A stretch of 16,389 nt of DNA from Clostridiaceae bacterium (GCA_016292785.1 JAEDFL010000041.1:1-16389), one strand, 5' to 3'. Counted from the stretch's first letter, positions 1 to 7,029 are shown. Notes: generated by a model from the letters alone, not told the origin. Translations and numbers: made by a program.

Positions 1-54
1 GACGAGAGGAATATAGCTATGGCATTTACCGGCATGCGCCTCTTCCACCATTAA
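1..54 (+). CDS. purH: PurH C-terminus (AICAR transformylase/IMP cyclohydrolase), partial
   Basis: The first frame is open from the window edge and stops at TAA 52-54, giving the 17-residue tail DERNIAMAFTGMRLFHH. The pattern (I/M)A-M-x-F-T-G-M-R-x-F-x-H at the extreme C-terminus is what I know from bifunctional PurH, which formylates AICAR and closes the IMP ring in the last two steps of de novo purine synthesis. The downstream purD and purL in the same orientation support the call, because purH-purD is a common gene order. Only 18 codons including the stop are visible, so the domains cannot be checked. The match rests on the tail motif plus context. Confidence 0.82.
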   Translation, partial: DERNIAMAFTGMRLFHH

Positions 55-58
55 TTTT

Positions 59-530
59 TGACGGATCTTTTTCCGCCATACAGCCCAAGCTTCCTTGCCA
101 ATACACATAGTATTGGCGGCGAAACCTTGAACTGTCTGACGAAAAAATCTCTCGTCAAAAAACGCAGAGATTTAATGCAAAATGCACTGTGAACAATTTT
201 GTATTATAAATGACGGAGCTTTTCCGCCATACAGCCCAAGCTTCCTTGCCAATACACATAGTATTGGCGGCGAAACCTTGAACTGTCTGACGAAAAAATC
301 TCTCGTCAAAAAACGCAGAGATTTAATGCAAAATGCACTGTGAACAATTTTGTATTATAAATGACGGAGCTTTTCCGCAATACAGCCCAAGCTTCCTTGC
401 CAATACACATAGTATTGGCGGCGGAACCTTAAACTGTCTGACAAAAAAATCTCTCATCAAAAAACGCAGAGATTAAATACAAAATGCACTGCGAACAATT
501 TTATATTATAAATGACGGAGCTTTTTCCGC
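59..530. repeat. Tandem array of three 151-152 bp units in the purH-purD spacer
   Basis: Units run 73-223, 224-374 and 375-526, each beginning CCGC and ending at TGACGGAGCTTTT. A partial junction flanks each side (TGACGGATCTTTTT at 59-72; CCGCC at 527-531). By eye units 1 and 2 are identical over 151 bases, while unit 3 differs at about nine positions and has one extra T, so the first pair is a recent duplication. The period is not a multiple of three and no reading frame runs through it, so it is not a coding repeat. Each unit carries the perfect hairpin GCCAATAC-ACATA-GTATTGGC (97-117 in unit 1). It also carries two interleaved stems: TGACGA 137-142 with TCGTCA 152-157, and AAATCTCT 145-152 with AGAGATTT 166-173. 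Confidence 0.95.
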
Positions 531-534
531 CCAA

Positions 535-577
535 TTAGACGTTAGATTTTTGACATTAGACCTTAGACGATAAAACT
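535..577. repeat. 43-base TTAGAC-rich direct repeat, copy 1
   Basis: This is the first of three 43-base copies (535-577, 651-693, 875-917). The shared core is GATTT, a short variable gap, then GAC(A/G)TTAGACCTTAGAC and (G/A)(A/G)TAA. The element is itself made of imperfect TTAGAC/TTAGAT steps. It starts right after the last partial unit of the 151-base array. No coding role is visible. Confidence 0.85.
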
Positions 578-595
578 TAAAGTCTGATGAAACTA

Positions 596-648
596 TGCAA
601 GGCTTCCCCTTGAGGGGAAGCTCCGCCGCAGGCGGTGATGAGGTGGAA
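596..648. repeat. Two-hairpin module 1
   Basis: Two adjacent perfect hairpins: GCTTCCCC (602-609) with GGGGAAGC (614-621) around loop TTGA, then CCGCC (623-627) with GGCGG (631-635) around GCA, followed by TGATGAGGTGG. There is no T-run behind either stem, so this is not a standard intrinsic terminator. The layout matches the module at 714-770, which suggests one dispersed repeat family. I recall similar GGCTTCCCC...GGGGAAGC...TGAGG sequences between genes in Ruminococcaceae, but cannot name the family. Confidence 0.75.
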
Positions 649-650
649 AG

Positions 651-693
651 TTAGACTTCAGATTTCAGACGTTAGACCTTAGACGGTAAAGCT
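651..693. repeat. 43-base TTAGAC-rich direct repeat, copy 2
   Basis: Second copy, closest to copy 1 in its first six bases (TTAGAC) and to copy 3 in the middle (AGATTTCAGAC). It lies directly between two-hairpin module 1 and module 2. Confidence 0.85.
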
Positions 694-713
694 TTGAATT
701 TTGCAGAAGCTTT

Positions 714-770
714 TCGGCTCCCTTGTGTAAAGGGAGCTGTCACGACCTAAGGTTGTGACTGAGGGATTGA
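714..770. repeat. Two-hairpin module 2
   Basis: First stem GCTCCCTT (717-724) with AAGGGAGC (730-737), loop GTGTA. Second stem GTCACGACC (739-747) with GGTTGTGAC (751-759), loop TAA and one G-U pair, followed by TGAGGGATTGA. Same architecture as module 1 but with largely different stem sequences, so the structure is kept more than the bases. No T-run follows. Confidence 0.75.
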
Positions 771-822
771 CAAAAACCTGTGTCAAGTTTACCTTTTGGG
801 TTTACAAGAACTATAAACTTTC

Positions 823-851
823 TCGTCTAAAATCTAACATCTAAAGTCTAC
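823..851. repeat. Shortened inverted copy of the 43-base element
   Basis: Read on the - strand this stretch gives AGACTTTAGAT-GTTAGATTTTAGAC, which matches copy 3 (875-917) apart from a gap of about eight bases. It therefore faces copy 3, and 825-848 with 877-908 can form a long imperfect stem around the AT-rich loop 849-876. The resulting hairpin would lie about 95 bases upstream of the purD start. Confidence 0.7.
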
Positions 852-874
852 AATCTAAATTTGAGGAAGGCATA

Positions 875-917
875 ACAGACTTTAGATTTCAGACATTAGA
901 CCTTAGACAATAATACG
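875..917. repeat. 43-base TTAGAC-rich direct repeat, copy 3
   Basis: Third copy; AGACATTAGACCTTAGAC at its centre is shared almost exactly with copies 1 and 2. It ends about 85 bases before purD. Confidence 0.85.
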
Positions 918-953
918 TTTAAATAGTGGAAGTGGAATAATTTGCTATACAAC

Positions 954-974
954 GGTTTTTCTTTCAGGAAAGCC
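954..974 (+). promoter_or_regulatory. Small hairpin in the purD leader
   Basis: GGTTTTTC (954-961) can pair with GGAAAGCC (967-974) around loop TTTCA, using two G-U pairs. It ends 12 bases before the likely ribosome site GAAAGGA (987-993), which is 11 bases from the purD ATG. The stem is weak and a regulatory role is only possible. I found no purine-riboswitch core here and no convincing -35/-10 pair. Confidence 0.35.
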
Positions 975-1004
975 GACCTGTTTATCGAAAGGATTTGATA
1001 AGCT

Positions 1005-2276
1005 ATGAAAATAATGGTAATCGGCGGCGGCGGACGTGAACACGCCGTGATCAGAAAATTAAAGGAAAACACTTCGGTTGAGGAAATCTTTGCTCTGCCC
1101 GGTAACGGCGGAATTGCCGAGGATGCAACCTGTGTTCCGATCGGCGCAAAGGATATTGACGGAATTGTAAATTTTGCCCGTGAAAACAAGATTGATTATG
1201 CTGTTGTAACTCCCGACGATCCTCTTGTTCTCGGAGCCGTTGACGCTCTGAACGAAATCGGTGTTCCGTGCTTCGGTCCTGAGGCAAAGGCGGCGGCGAT
1301 CGAGGGCAGTAAGGTTTTCTCCAAAAACCTGATGAAAAAATATAATATTCCCACCGCACGCTACGAGGTTTTTGACACTCCCGAAGCGGCGGCGGACTAT
1401 CTTAAAACCACGACTTTCCCGACGGTTATCAAGGCGGACGGACTTGCGCTCGGCAAGGGCGTTATAATCGCCGAAAATCTCGACGAGGCTCTTGACGCCG
1501 TTGACTCCATGATGAAGGACAAGATCTTCGGCGCAAGCGGAAGCCGAGTTGTTGTTGAGGAGTTCCTCACAGGCCCCGAGGTTTCCGTTCTCAGCTTTAC
1601 CGACGGAGAAACGATTGTTCCGATGATATCTTCGATGGATCACAAGCGTGTCGGAGAAGGTGACACGGGACTTAACACGGGTGGAATGGGCACTATTGCT
1701 CCCAATCCCTACTATACTAAAGAGGTTGCCGACAGGTGTATGGAAACGATATTCCTGCCGACTATCAGAGCGATGAAAGCCGAGGGCAGAACGTTCAAGG
1801 GTTGCCTTTATTTCGGACTTATGATAACTCCCGACGGCCCCAAGGTCATCGAATATAACTGCCGCTTCGGCGATCCCGAAACTCAGGTTGTGCTTCCTCT
1901 GCTTGAAAGCGATCTGCTTGAAATTATGCAGGCGGTCACAAACGGAACTCTTGACAAGACCGAGGTTAAATTCTCCGACAAGAGCTGTGCCTGTGTTGTA
2001 ATGGCTTCGGGCGGCTATCCCAAGGATTACAAAAAGGGTTATGAAATTACAATTCCCGAAGACATTGCCGACAGCGTTTATATCGCAGGCGCAAAGAAAG
2101 AAGACGGAAAGCTTCTGACCGACGGAGGACGTGTGCTTAACTCGGTTGCGGTTGCCGACACTCTTGAAAATGCGCTCAAGAAAGCATATGAAAATACGGA
2201 AAAAATAAAGTTTGAAAATTCCTATCTGCGCCGTGACATCGGACAGAGAGCCTTGAAAGCCAAGGAGGTCGGATAA
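1005..2276 (+). CDS. purD: Phosphoribosylamine-glycine ligase (GAR synthetase)
   Basis: Cytoplasmic enzyme joining phosphoribosylamine and glycine with ATP to give glycinamide ribonucleotide, the second step of de novo purine synthesis. At 423 residues it has the normal family length. The N-terminal domain opens with the nucleotide-binding run MVIGGGGREHA. The ATP-grasp domain shows KADGLALGKGV at residues 143-153, then DTGLNTGGMG, and the metal/ATP motif EYNCRFGDPETQ at 283-294. A C-terminal beta-barrel domain follows (ASGGYPKDY). ATG 1005 is chosen because the family's first strand starts at once, with GAAAGGA at 987-993 as a somewhat distant ribosome site. Its stop TAA 2274-2276 overlaps the purL ATG by one base, so the two are translationally coupled. 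Whether it is transcribed through from purH across the repeat island is unknown. Confidence 0.97.
   Translation: MKIMVIGGGGREHAVIRKLKENTSVEEIFALPGNGGIAEDATCVPIGAKDIDGIVNFARENKIDYAVVTPDDPLVLGAVDALNEIGVPCFGPEAKAAAIEGSKVFSKNLMKKYNIPTARYEVFDTPEAAADYLKTTTFPTVIKADGLALGKGVIIAENLDEALDAVDSMMKDKIFGASGSRVVVEEFLTGPEVSVLSFTDGETIVPMISSMDHKRVGEGDTGLNTGGMGTIAPNPYYTKEVADRCMETIFLPTIRAMKAEGRTFKGCLYFGLMITPDGPKVIEYNCRFGDPETQVVLPLLESDLLEIMQAVTNGTLDKTEVKFSDKSCACVVMASGGYPKDYKKGYEITIPEDIADSVYIAGAKKEDGKLLTDGGRVLNSVAVADTLENALKKAYENTEKIKFENSYLRRDIGQRALKAKEVG
2262..2268 (+). promoter_or_regulatory. Ribosome binding site of purL
   Basis: AAGGAGG lies inside the last codons of purD, 7 bases before the purL ATG at 2276. 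It fixes the purL start at the TAATG overlap. Confidence 0.85.
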
Positions 2277-5200
2277 TGGTATACAGAATTTATGTTGAAA
2301 AGAAAAAGGAGCTTGCAAACGAGGCAAAAGCTCTGCTCGGCGATCTCAGATCGCTTTTACAGCTTGATAAGCTGACGGATCTGAGAATACTCAACCGATA
2401 TGATGCGGAAAATCTTGACGCTGAGCTTTTTGAATATGCTGAAAAGACGGTGTTCTCCGAGCCTCAGCTCGATGTTCTCAGGGAGGATATTCCCGACGGA
2501 GCCTCCGCTGTCTTTGCCGTTGAGTATCTGCCCGGTCAGTTTGACCAGCGTGCCGATTCTGCGGCTCAGTGTATTCAGATCATCTCCAAGGGTGAAAGAC
2601 CGACCGTCCGCACGGCGAAGATATATCTTCTCTACGGTGAGCTTTCCGCCGAGGAGATAGAGGCTGTGAAGAAATATGTTATCAACCCTGTCGAAGCACG
2701 TGAAGCGTCACTCGAAAAGCCTGCGACGCTCAAAACCGACTACTCCGTACCGACCGAGGTTGAAACTCTCAACGGGTTCTGCAAGTACGGTGAAGCGGAG
2801 CTTGCCGATTTTGTACGCAAATACGGTCTTGCTATGGACGAGGACGACATCGCTTTCTGTCAGAAGTATTTTATCTCCGAAAAGCGAGATCCCACTATAA
2901 CCGAGATCCGTATGATCGACACCTACTGGTCGGATCATTGCCGTCACACAACGTTCCTGACTACTATCGACAACGTTAAGTTTGAGGACAGCCTTATTCA
3001 GGAGACCTATGACGATTATATTGAAACAAGAAAACAGCTTGGCAGGACTAAGCCGATAAACCTTATGGATATTGCAACGCTTGCAGTGAAATACCTCAGA
3101 AAAGAGGGTAAGCTCGATAAGCTTGATGAGTCCGAGGAGATCAACGCCTGCACGGTTAAAATGGACATTGAGGTTGACGGCAAAACAGAGCCGTGGCTTC
3201 TGCTCTTCAAGAACGAAACCCATAACCACCCGACGGAGATCGAGCCTTTCGGCGGTGCGGCGACCTGCATCGGCGGAGCTATCAGAGATCCGCTCTCGGG
3301 CAGATCCTATGTTTACGGTGCGATGCGCGTCACAGGTGCGGCAGATCCGCTCAAGCCTGTCAGCGAAACCCTTGAGGGCAAGCTTCCGCAGAGAAAGATT
3401 GTCACAACTGCGGCGGCAGGCTATTCCTCATACGGTAATCAGATCGGACTTGCCACGGGCATAGTCGATGAAATATATCACGACGGATATGCCGCAAAGC
3501 GTATGGAGATCGGTGCGGTTATTGCCGCCGCTCCCGAAAAGAATGTCAGACGTGAGCGTCCCGAGCCGGGCGACATTGTAATCCTTCTCGGCGGCAGAAC
3601 AGGACGTGACGGCTGCGGCGGAGCAACAGGCTCATCCAAGTCGCACACACTTGAATCCCTTGAAAGCTGCGGCGCAGAGGTTCAGAAGGGTAACGCTCCC
3701 GAGGAGCGCAAGCTTCAGAGACTTTTCAGAAACGGCGAAGTCAGCCGTATGATCAAGCGCTGTAACGATTTCGGCGCAGGCGGCGTTTCCGTTGCTATCG
3801 GTGAGCTTGCGGACGGACTTGATATCGACCTCAACGCCGTTCCCAAGAAGTATGACGGACTTGACGGAACGGAGCTTGCAATCAGCGAATCTCAGGAGCG
3901 TATGGCTGTCGTGGTTGCCAAGGAGGACGTTGAAAAATTCATCAGTCTTGCCGACGGCGAAAACCTTGAAGCGACGGTTGTTGCCGAGGTTAAAGCCGAT
4001 CCGAGACTGACAATGACATGGAACGGCAAGAAGATCGTTGATATCAGCCGTGAATTCCTCAACTCTAACGGTGCGGAAAAGCATATCGACATTGCGCCCG
4101 CTAAGGCGGAAATATATAAGAAAGACATCTGCGGCGGCTTTGCGGAGAATTACCGCAAGACTGTCAGCGACCTTAATATGTGCTCAAAGAGGGGACTTTC
4201 GGAGCGTTTTGACTCCACGATCGGCGCAGGCACGGTACTTATGCCGTTCGGCGGAAAGTATCAGCAGACTCCCATTCAGGCTATGGTGCAGAAGATTTCC
4301 GTTGAGAAAGGTCATACGGATAACTGTTCTCTTATGGCATTCGGCTACAATCCTTTTGTCACGGAGAAAAGTCCGTTCCACGGTGCATATCTCGCCGTGG
4401 TAGAATCCGTCTGCAAGCTCATTGCGACAGGTACGGATTTCAAGGATGTTTACCTGACCTTCCAGGAGTATTTTGAGCGTCCCGGCAAGGATCCCGGAAG
4501 ATGGGGCAAGCCTCTTGCGGCTCTGCTCGGCTCATTCAGAGCGCAGAAAGAGCTTGGCATAGGCGCCATCGGCGGCAAGGATTCAATGAGCGGAAGCTTT
4601 GAGGATCTCGATGTTCCCCCGACGCTTGTTTCCTTTGCGGTTTCAACGGACAAGATCAAGAATATTGTTTCACCCGAATTTAAGCAGAGCGGTCACAGCC
4701 TTGTAAGGCTCAGCCCCGAGTTTGACGAAAACGGACTTCCGAAAACCGAATCACTTGTCGCTCTTTTCGATAAGGTTACACAGCTCCTGCGTTCGGGCAA
4801 GGCTGTTGCCTGCTACACTCCCGGCATGGGCGGAATTGCCGAAGCTGTATTTAAAATGGCTATCGGTAACAGGCTTGGATTCAGCTTCAGCGACAAGCTC
4901 AGCCTTGATGAAATATTCGGTCTTGATTATGCCGCTTTCCTGCTTGAGGTTACAGAGGATATCCCCGAAGCTCAGCTTATCGGTACTGTGACCGATGACG
5001 GCTGTATCACTTACGGCGGAGCTTCTCTCAGCCTTTCAGAGCTTCAGAAGGACTATGAGGAGAAGCTTGAAAGCGTTTATTCCTGCGACCTTAACGGAAG
5101 CAAGAAAAAGCTTGAAAACATCTCATTTACCGAGAAAAAATATAAGGCTCCGGCTGTTAAAACTGCCAAGCCGCATGTTCTTATTCCCGTATTCCCCGGC

Positions 5201-5965
5201 ACAAACTGCGAGTATGACTCCGCTAAGGCGGCGACCGACGCAGGGGCAGAGGCTGAGATATTCGTTATAAACAACCTTACAGCCGACGGTATTGCAAGAA
5301 GCGTTGACAAGTTTGCCGAGCAGGTGAAGAAGTCGCAGATCATCTTTATCCCCGGCGGCTTCTCCGGCGGTGACGAGCCTGACGGATCGGGCAAGTTTAT
5401 AACGGCATTTTTCCGCAACGCAGCTATTAAGGAGCAGGTTACAGAGCTTCTCGAAAAGCGCGACGGACTTATGTGCGGTATCTGCAACGGCTTCCAGGCT
5501 CTTATCAAGCTCGGACTTGTCCCGTTCGGAAAGATCGTTGACACCGATGAGCATTGCCCGACGCTGACCTTCAACTCCATAGGCAGACACCAGTCGAGAA
5601 TTGTTACCACAAGAGTTGCCTCCGCAAACTCACCTTGGCTTTCGGGCACTCAGGTCGGCGAGCTTTACAATGTGCCGATCTCTCACGGTGAGGGACGCTT
5701 CCTTGCCGATCCGCAGGTGCTTGAACAGCTCAAAGCGAACGGACAGATCGCAACTCAGTATGTTGATGCTGACGGTGACGCTACCGAGGACATTCTCTAC
5801 AACCCGAACGGCTCGATTGCAGCTATCGAAGGTATTCTTTCTCCCGACGGCAGAGTCCTCGGAAAGATGGGACACTCTGAGAGAATAGGCGAGGGACTTT
5901 ACAAAAATGTTCCCGGAAATTACGATATGCAGCTCTTTAAATCGGCAGTAAAATACTTCAAATAA
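2276..5965 (+). CDS. purL: Phosphoribosylformylglycinamidine synthase, single-chain form
   Basis: Cytoplasmic enzyme converting FGAR, ATP and glutamine to FGAM, the fourth step of purine synthesis. At 1229 residues it fuses what Bacillus makes as PurS, PurL and PurQ, and fits the shorter single-chain clade known from Clostridia and relatives rather than the roughly 1290-residue proteobacterial form. The order is a PurS-like domain (about 1-150), a linker with the conserved SDHCRHTTF (DHCRH at 220-224), two AIRS-like ATP-binding halves beginning near NETHNHPTE (313-321), and a class I glutamine amidotransferase from about residue 965. The amidotransferase is complete: nucleophile Cys1070 in GICNGFQ, and His1200 and Glu1202 in GHSER. 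No frameshift or lost motif is seen. It ends the purine operon and is followed by a strong terminator. Confidence 0.97.
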   Translation: MVYRIYVEKKKELANEAKALLGDLRSLLQLDKLTDLRILNRYDAENLDAELFEYAEKTVFSEPQLDVLREDIPDGASAVFAVEYLPGQFDQRADSAAQCIQIISKGERPTVRTAKIYLLYGELSAEEIEAVKKYVINPVEAREASLEKPATLKTDYSVPTEVETLNGFCKYGEAELADFVRKYGLAMDEDDIAFCQKYFISEKRDPTITEIRMIDTYWSDHCRHTTFLTTIDNVKFEDSLIQETYDDYIETRKQLGRTKPINLMDIATLAVKYLRKEGKLDKLDESEEINACTVKMDIEVDGKTEPWLLLFKNETHNHPTEIEPFGGAATCIGGAIRDPLSGRSYVYGAMRVTGAADPLKPVSETLEGKLPQRKIVTTAAAGYSSYGNQIGLATGIVDEIYHDGYAAKRMEIGAVIAAAPEKNVRRERPEPGDIVILLGGRTGRDGCGGATGSSKSHTLESLESCGAEVQKGNAPEERKLQRLFRNGEVSRMIKRCNDFGAGGVSVAIGELADGLDIDLNAVPKKYDGLDGTELAISESQERMAVVVAKEDVEKFISLADGENLEATVVAEVKADPRLTMTWNGKKIVDISREFLNSNGAEKHIDIAPAKAEIYKKDICGGFAENYRKTVSDLNMCSKRGLSERFDSTIGAGTVLMPFGGKYQQTPIQAMVQKISVEKGHTDNCSLMAFGYNPFVTEKSPFHGAYLAVVESVCKLIATGTDFKDVYLTFQEYFERPGKDPGRWGKPLAALLGSFRAQKELGIGAIGGKDSMSGSFEDLDVPPTLVSFAVSTDKIKNIVSPEFKQSGHSLVRLSPEFDENGLPKTESLVALFDKVTQLLRSGKAVACYTPGMGGIAEAVFKMAIGNRLGFSFSDKLSLDEIFGLDYAAFLLEVTEDIPEAQLIGTVTDDGCITYGGASLSLSELQKDYEEKLESVYSCDLNGSKKKLENISFTEKKYKAPAVKTAKPHVLIPVFPGTNCEYDSAKAATDAGAEAEIFVINNLTADGIARSVDKFAEQVKKSQIIFIPGGFSGGDEPDGSGKFITAFFRNAAIKEQVTELLEKRDGLMCGICNGFQALIKLGLVPFGKIVDTDEHCPTLTFNSIGRHQSRIVTTRVASANSPWLSGTQVGELYNVPISHGEGRFLADPQVLEQLKANGQIATQYVDADGDATEDILYNPNGSIAAIEGILSPDGRVLGKMGHSERIGEGLYKNVPGNYDMQLFKSAVKYFK

Positions 5966-5973
5966 AAATAAAC

Positions 5974-6012
5974 TTCGATTTTCTTGTGCGAAAAATGTAG
6001 AAAAAAATCGAA
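5974..6012 (+). other. AT-rich hairpin just after purL
   Basis: TTCGATTTT (5974-5982) pairs with AAAATCGAA (6004-6012) around a 21-base loop. It lies between the purL stop and the main terminator. It may protect the 3' end or do nothing; no T-run follows. Confidence 0.35.
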
Positions 6013-6027
6013 AAATATTGAAAAGTT

Positions 6028-6070
6028 AACCGCATCTTTCTTGTAAAAACGCAGAAAGATGCGGTTTTCT
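6028..6070 (+). terminator. Intrinsic terminator of the pur operon
   Basis: A perfect 13-bp stem, AACCGCATCTTTC (6028-6040) with GAAAGATGCGGTT (6054-6066), loop TTGTAAAAACGCA, runs into TTTTCT. It separates the purine genes from spo0A. Confidence 0.92.
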
Positions 6071-6165
6071 TAATCTTTTCACCAATACTTAACAGCATTT
6101 TTCATCATATTCCACAAAGAGCGAAATTTCATAAAAATTTTTTGGTAAGTTTTAGTAAAAAGCTA

Positions 6166-6194
6166 TTGACATATTTGCCATAAAATGGTAACAT
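6166..6194 (+). promoter_or_regulatory. Vegetative promoter of spo0A
   Basis: TTGACA (6166-6171), a 17-base spacer and TAACAT (6189-6194): a consensus -35 with a good -10 at ideal spacing, 33 bases before the spo0A ATG. The spacer holds the small palindrome CCAT-AAA-ATGG (6178-6188). Confidence 0.8.
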
Positions 6195-6198
6195 AATG

Positions 6199-6213
6199 GT
6201 GAAAATATTTCAC
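6199..6213 (+). promoter_or_regulatory. Palindrome at the spo0A transcription start, possible operator
   Basis: GTGAAA-ATA-TTTCAC is a perfect 6-bp inverted repeat starting 5 bases after the -10, so it should cover the transcription start and reach the ribosome site GGAGG (6214-6218). Such placement fits a repressor site or a short 5' hairpin. No regulator can be named, and it does not match the 0A box (TGTCGAA). Confidence 0.45.
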
Positions 6214-6226
6214 GGAGGTAGTTTAT

Positions 6227-6982
6227 ATGGAAAATAAGGTCAAGATTTTAATCGCAGAGAACAACGAATTTGGTCAGAACTGCGTCAGGGAATTTTCGTC
6301 GTACGGCTACAATGTAGTGCTGACGGATAAAGACGGGGCGCAGGTTCTGACGAAGATGAAGTTTGAAAAACCGGATGTTATTATCATGGACGCTTTTATG
6401 CTTCACATTGACGCTCTCGGAGTTATCAAGCAGATAAGGGATATGAAGGACGCTAAAAAGCCGATGATAATTGTTCTTTCAAGCGTTGACAATATGCGTT
6501 TTGAAAGTGAGATTCTCAACGGCGGCGCTGATTATTATTTTCTCAAGCCTGTCGAGGCGGACGTAATTGCTCAGCGTATTTCTCAGCTTTCGGGTTGGAA
6601 CAGCTCCGAAAAGCATGAAAAGAATTCCAACGATCTTGAGGTAGTCGTCTCGGAGATCATGCACCAGATCGGTGTGCCGGCTCACATCAAGGGCTATCAG
6701 TATCTCAGAGAGGCAATAATTCTCTCGGTCAACAATACGGAAATGATGGGATCTGTAACCAAGCTCCTTTATCCCACCGTTGCCAAGACCTTCAAAACAA
6801 CCTCATCGAGGGTTGAACGTGCTATCCGTCATGCTATCGAGGTCGCATGGGACAGGGGAGACGTTGATGTGCTCAGCTCCTATTTCGGTTACACAATTCA
6901 GTCCTCCAGAGGCAAGCCGACCAATTCGGAGTTCATTGCAATGATTGCCGACAAGCTCAGATTGAGACTCAAGGCGTCGTAA
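6227..6982 (+). CDS. spo0A: Spo0A-family response regulator with altered receiver
   Basis: Response regulator of 251 residues related to Spo0A, the master regulator of sporulation entry in Firmicutes. The C-terminal DNA-binding domain (about 137-251) is highly typical: IGVPAHIKGY (148-157), the helix TTSSRVERAIRHAIEVAW (191-208), and KPTNSEFIAMIADKLRL near the end. The receiver (about 1-122) keeps Asp55 as the phosphorylation residue, Ser85 in the Thr/Ser switch position and Lys107 in LKP. However, the acidic pair that normally holds Mg2+ (DD) is Glu11-Asn12, and the usual MP..DG after the Asp reads ML..DA (58-63). GGAGG at 6214-6218 lies 8 bases from the ATG. The gene has its own promoter, a terminator in front and another promoter 18 bases behind its stop. 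No spoIVB is adjacent in this window. Confidence 0.93.
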   Translation: MENKVKILIAENNEFGQNCVREFSSYGYNVVLTDKDGAQVLTKMKFEKPDVIIMDAFMLHIDALGVIKQIRDMKDAKKPMIIVLSSVDNMRFESEILNGGADYYFLKPVEADVIAQRISQLSGWNSSEKHEKNSNDLEVVVSEIMHQIGVPAHIKGYQYLREAIILSVNNTEMMGSVTKLLYPTVAKTFKTTSSRVERAIRHAIEVAWDRGDVDVLSSYFGYTIQSSRGKPTNSEFIAMIADKLRLRLKAS

Positions 6983-7000
6983 ACCAACGTTTATGCTTTG

Positions 7001-7029
7001 TTGACATTTTAAAAGCTCTGTGTTAAAAT
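7001..7029 (+). promoter_or_regulatory. Promoter of the acyltransferase gene
   Basis: TTGACA (7001-7006), a 17-base spacer and TAAAAT (7024-7029): a near-consensus vegetative promoter starting 18 bases after the spo0A stop. No terminator lies between, so read-through from spo0A is also possible. Confidence 0.8.

Noticed and set aside
59..530. CRISPR array
   Set aside because: The repeats are 151 bases long and contiguous with no unique spacers, and no cas genes are in the window.
596..770. Intrinsic terminators behind purH
   Set aside because: The stems are strong but neither module is followed by a T-run.
918..1004. Purine riboswitch or PurR box ahead of purD
   Set aside because: No conserved purine-aptamer core or PurR-box pair could be found; only a weak hairpin is present.
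896..1189. - strand open frame spanning the purD leader
   Set aside because: It runs from the purD start into repeat copy 3 and shows no ribosome site or protein-like composition.
1059..2327. Long - strand open frame (about 422 codons) opposite purD
   Set aside because: It lies antisense to an unambiguous purD, has no ribosome site or family motifs, and follows from the codon bias of purD.
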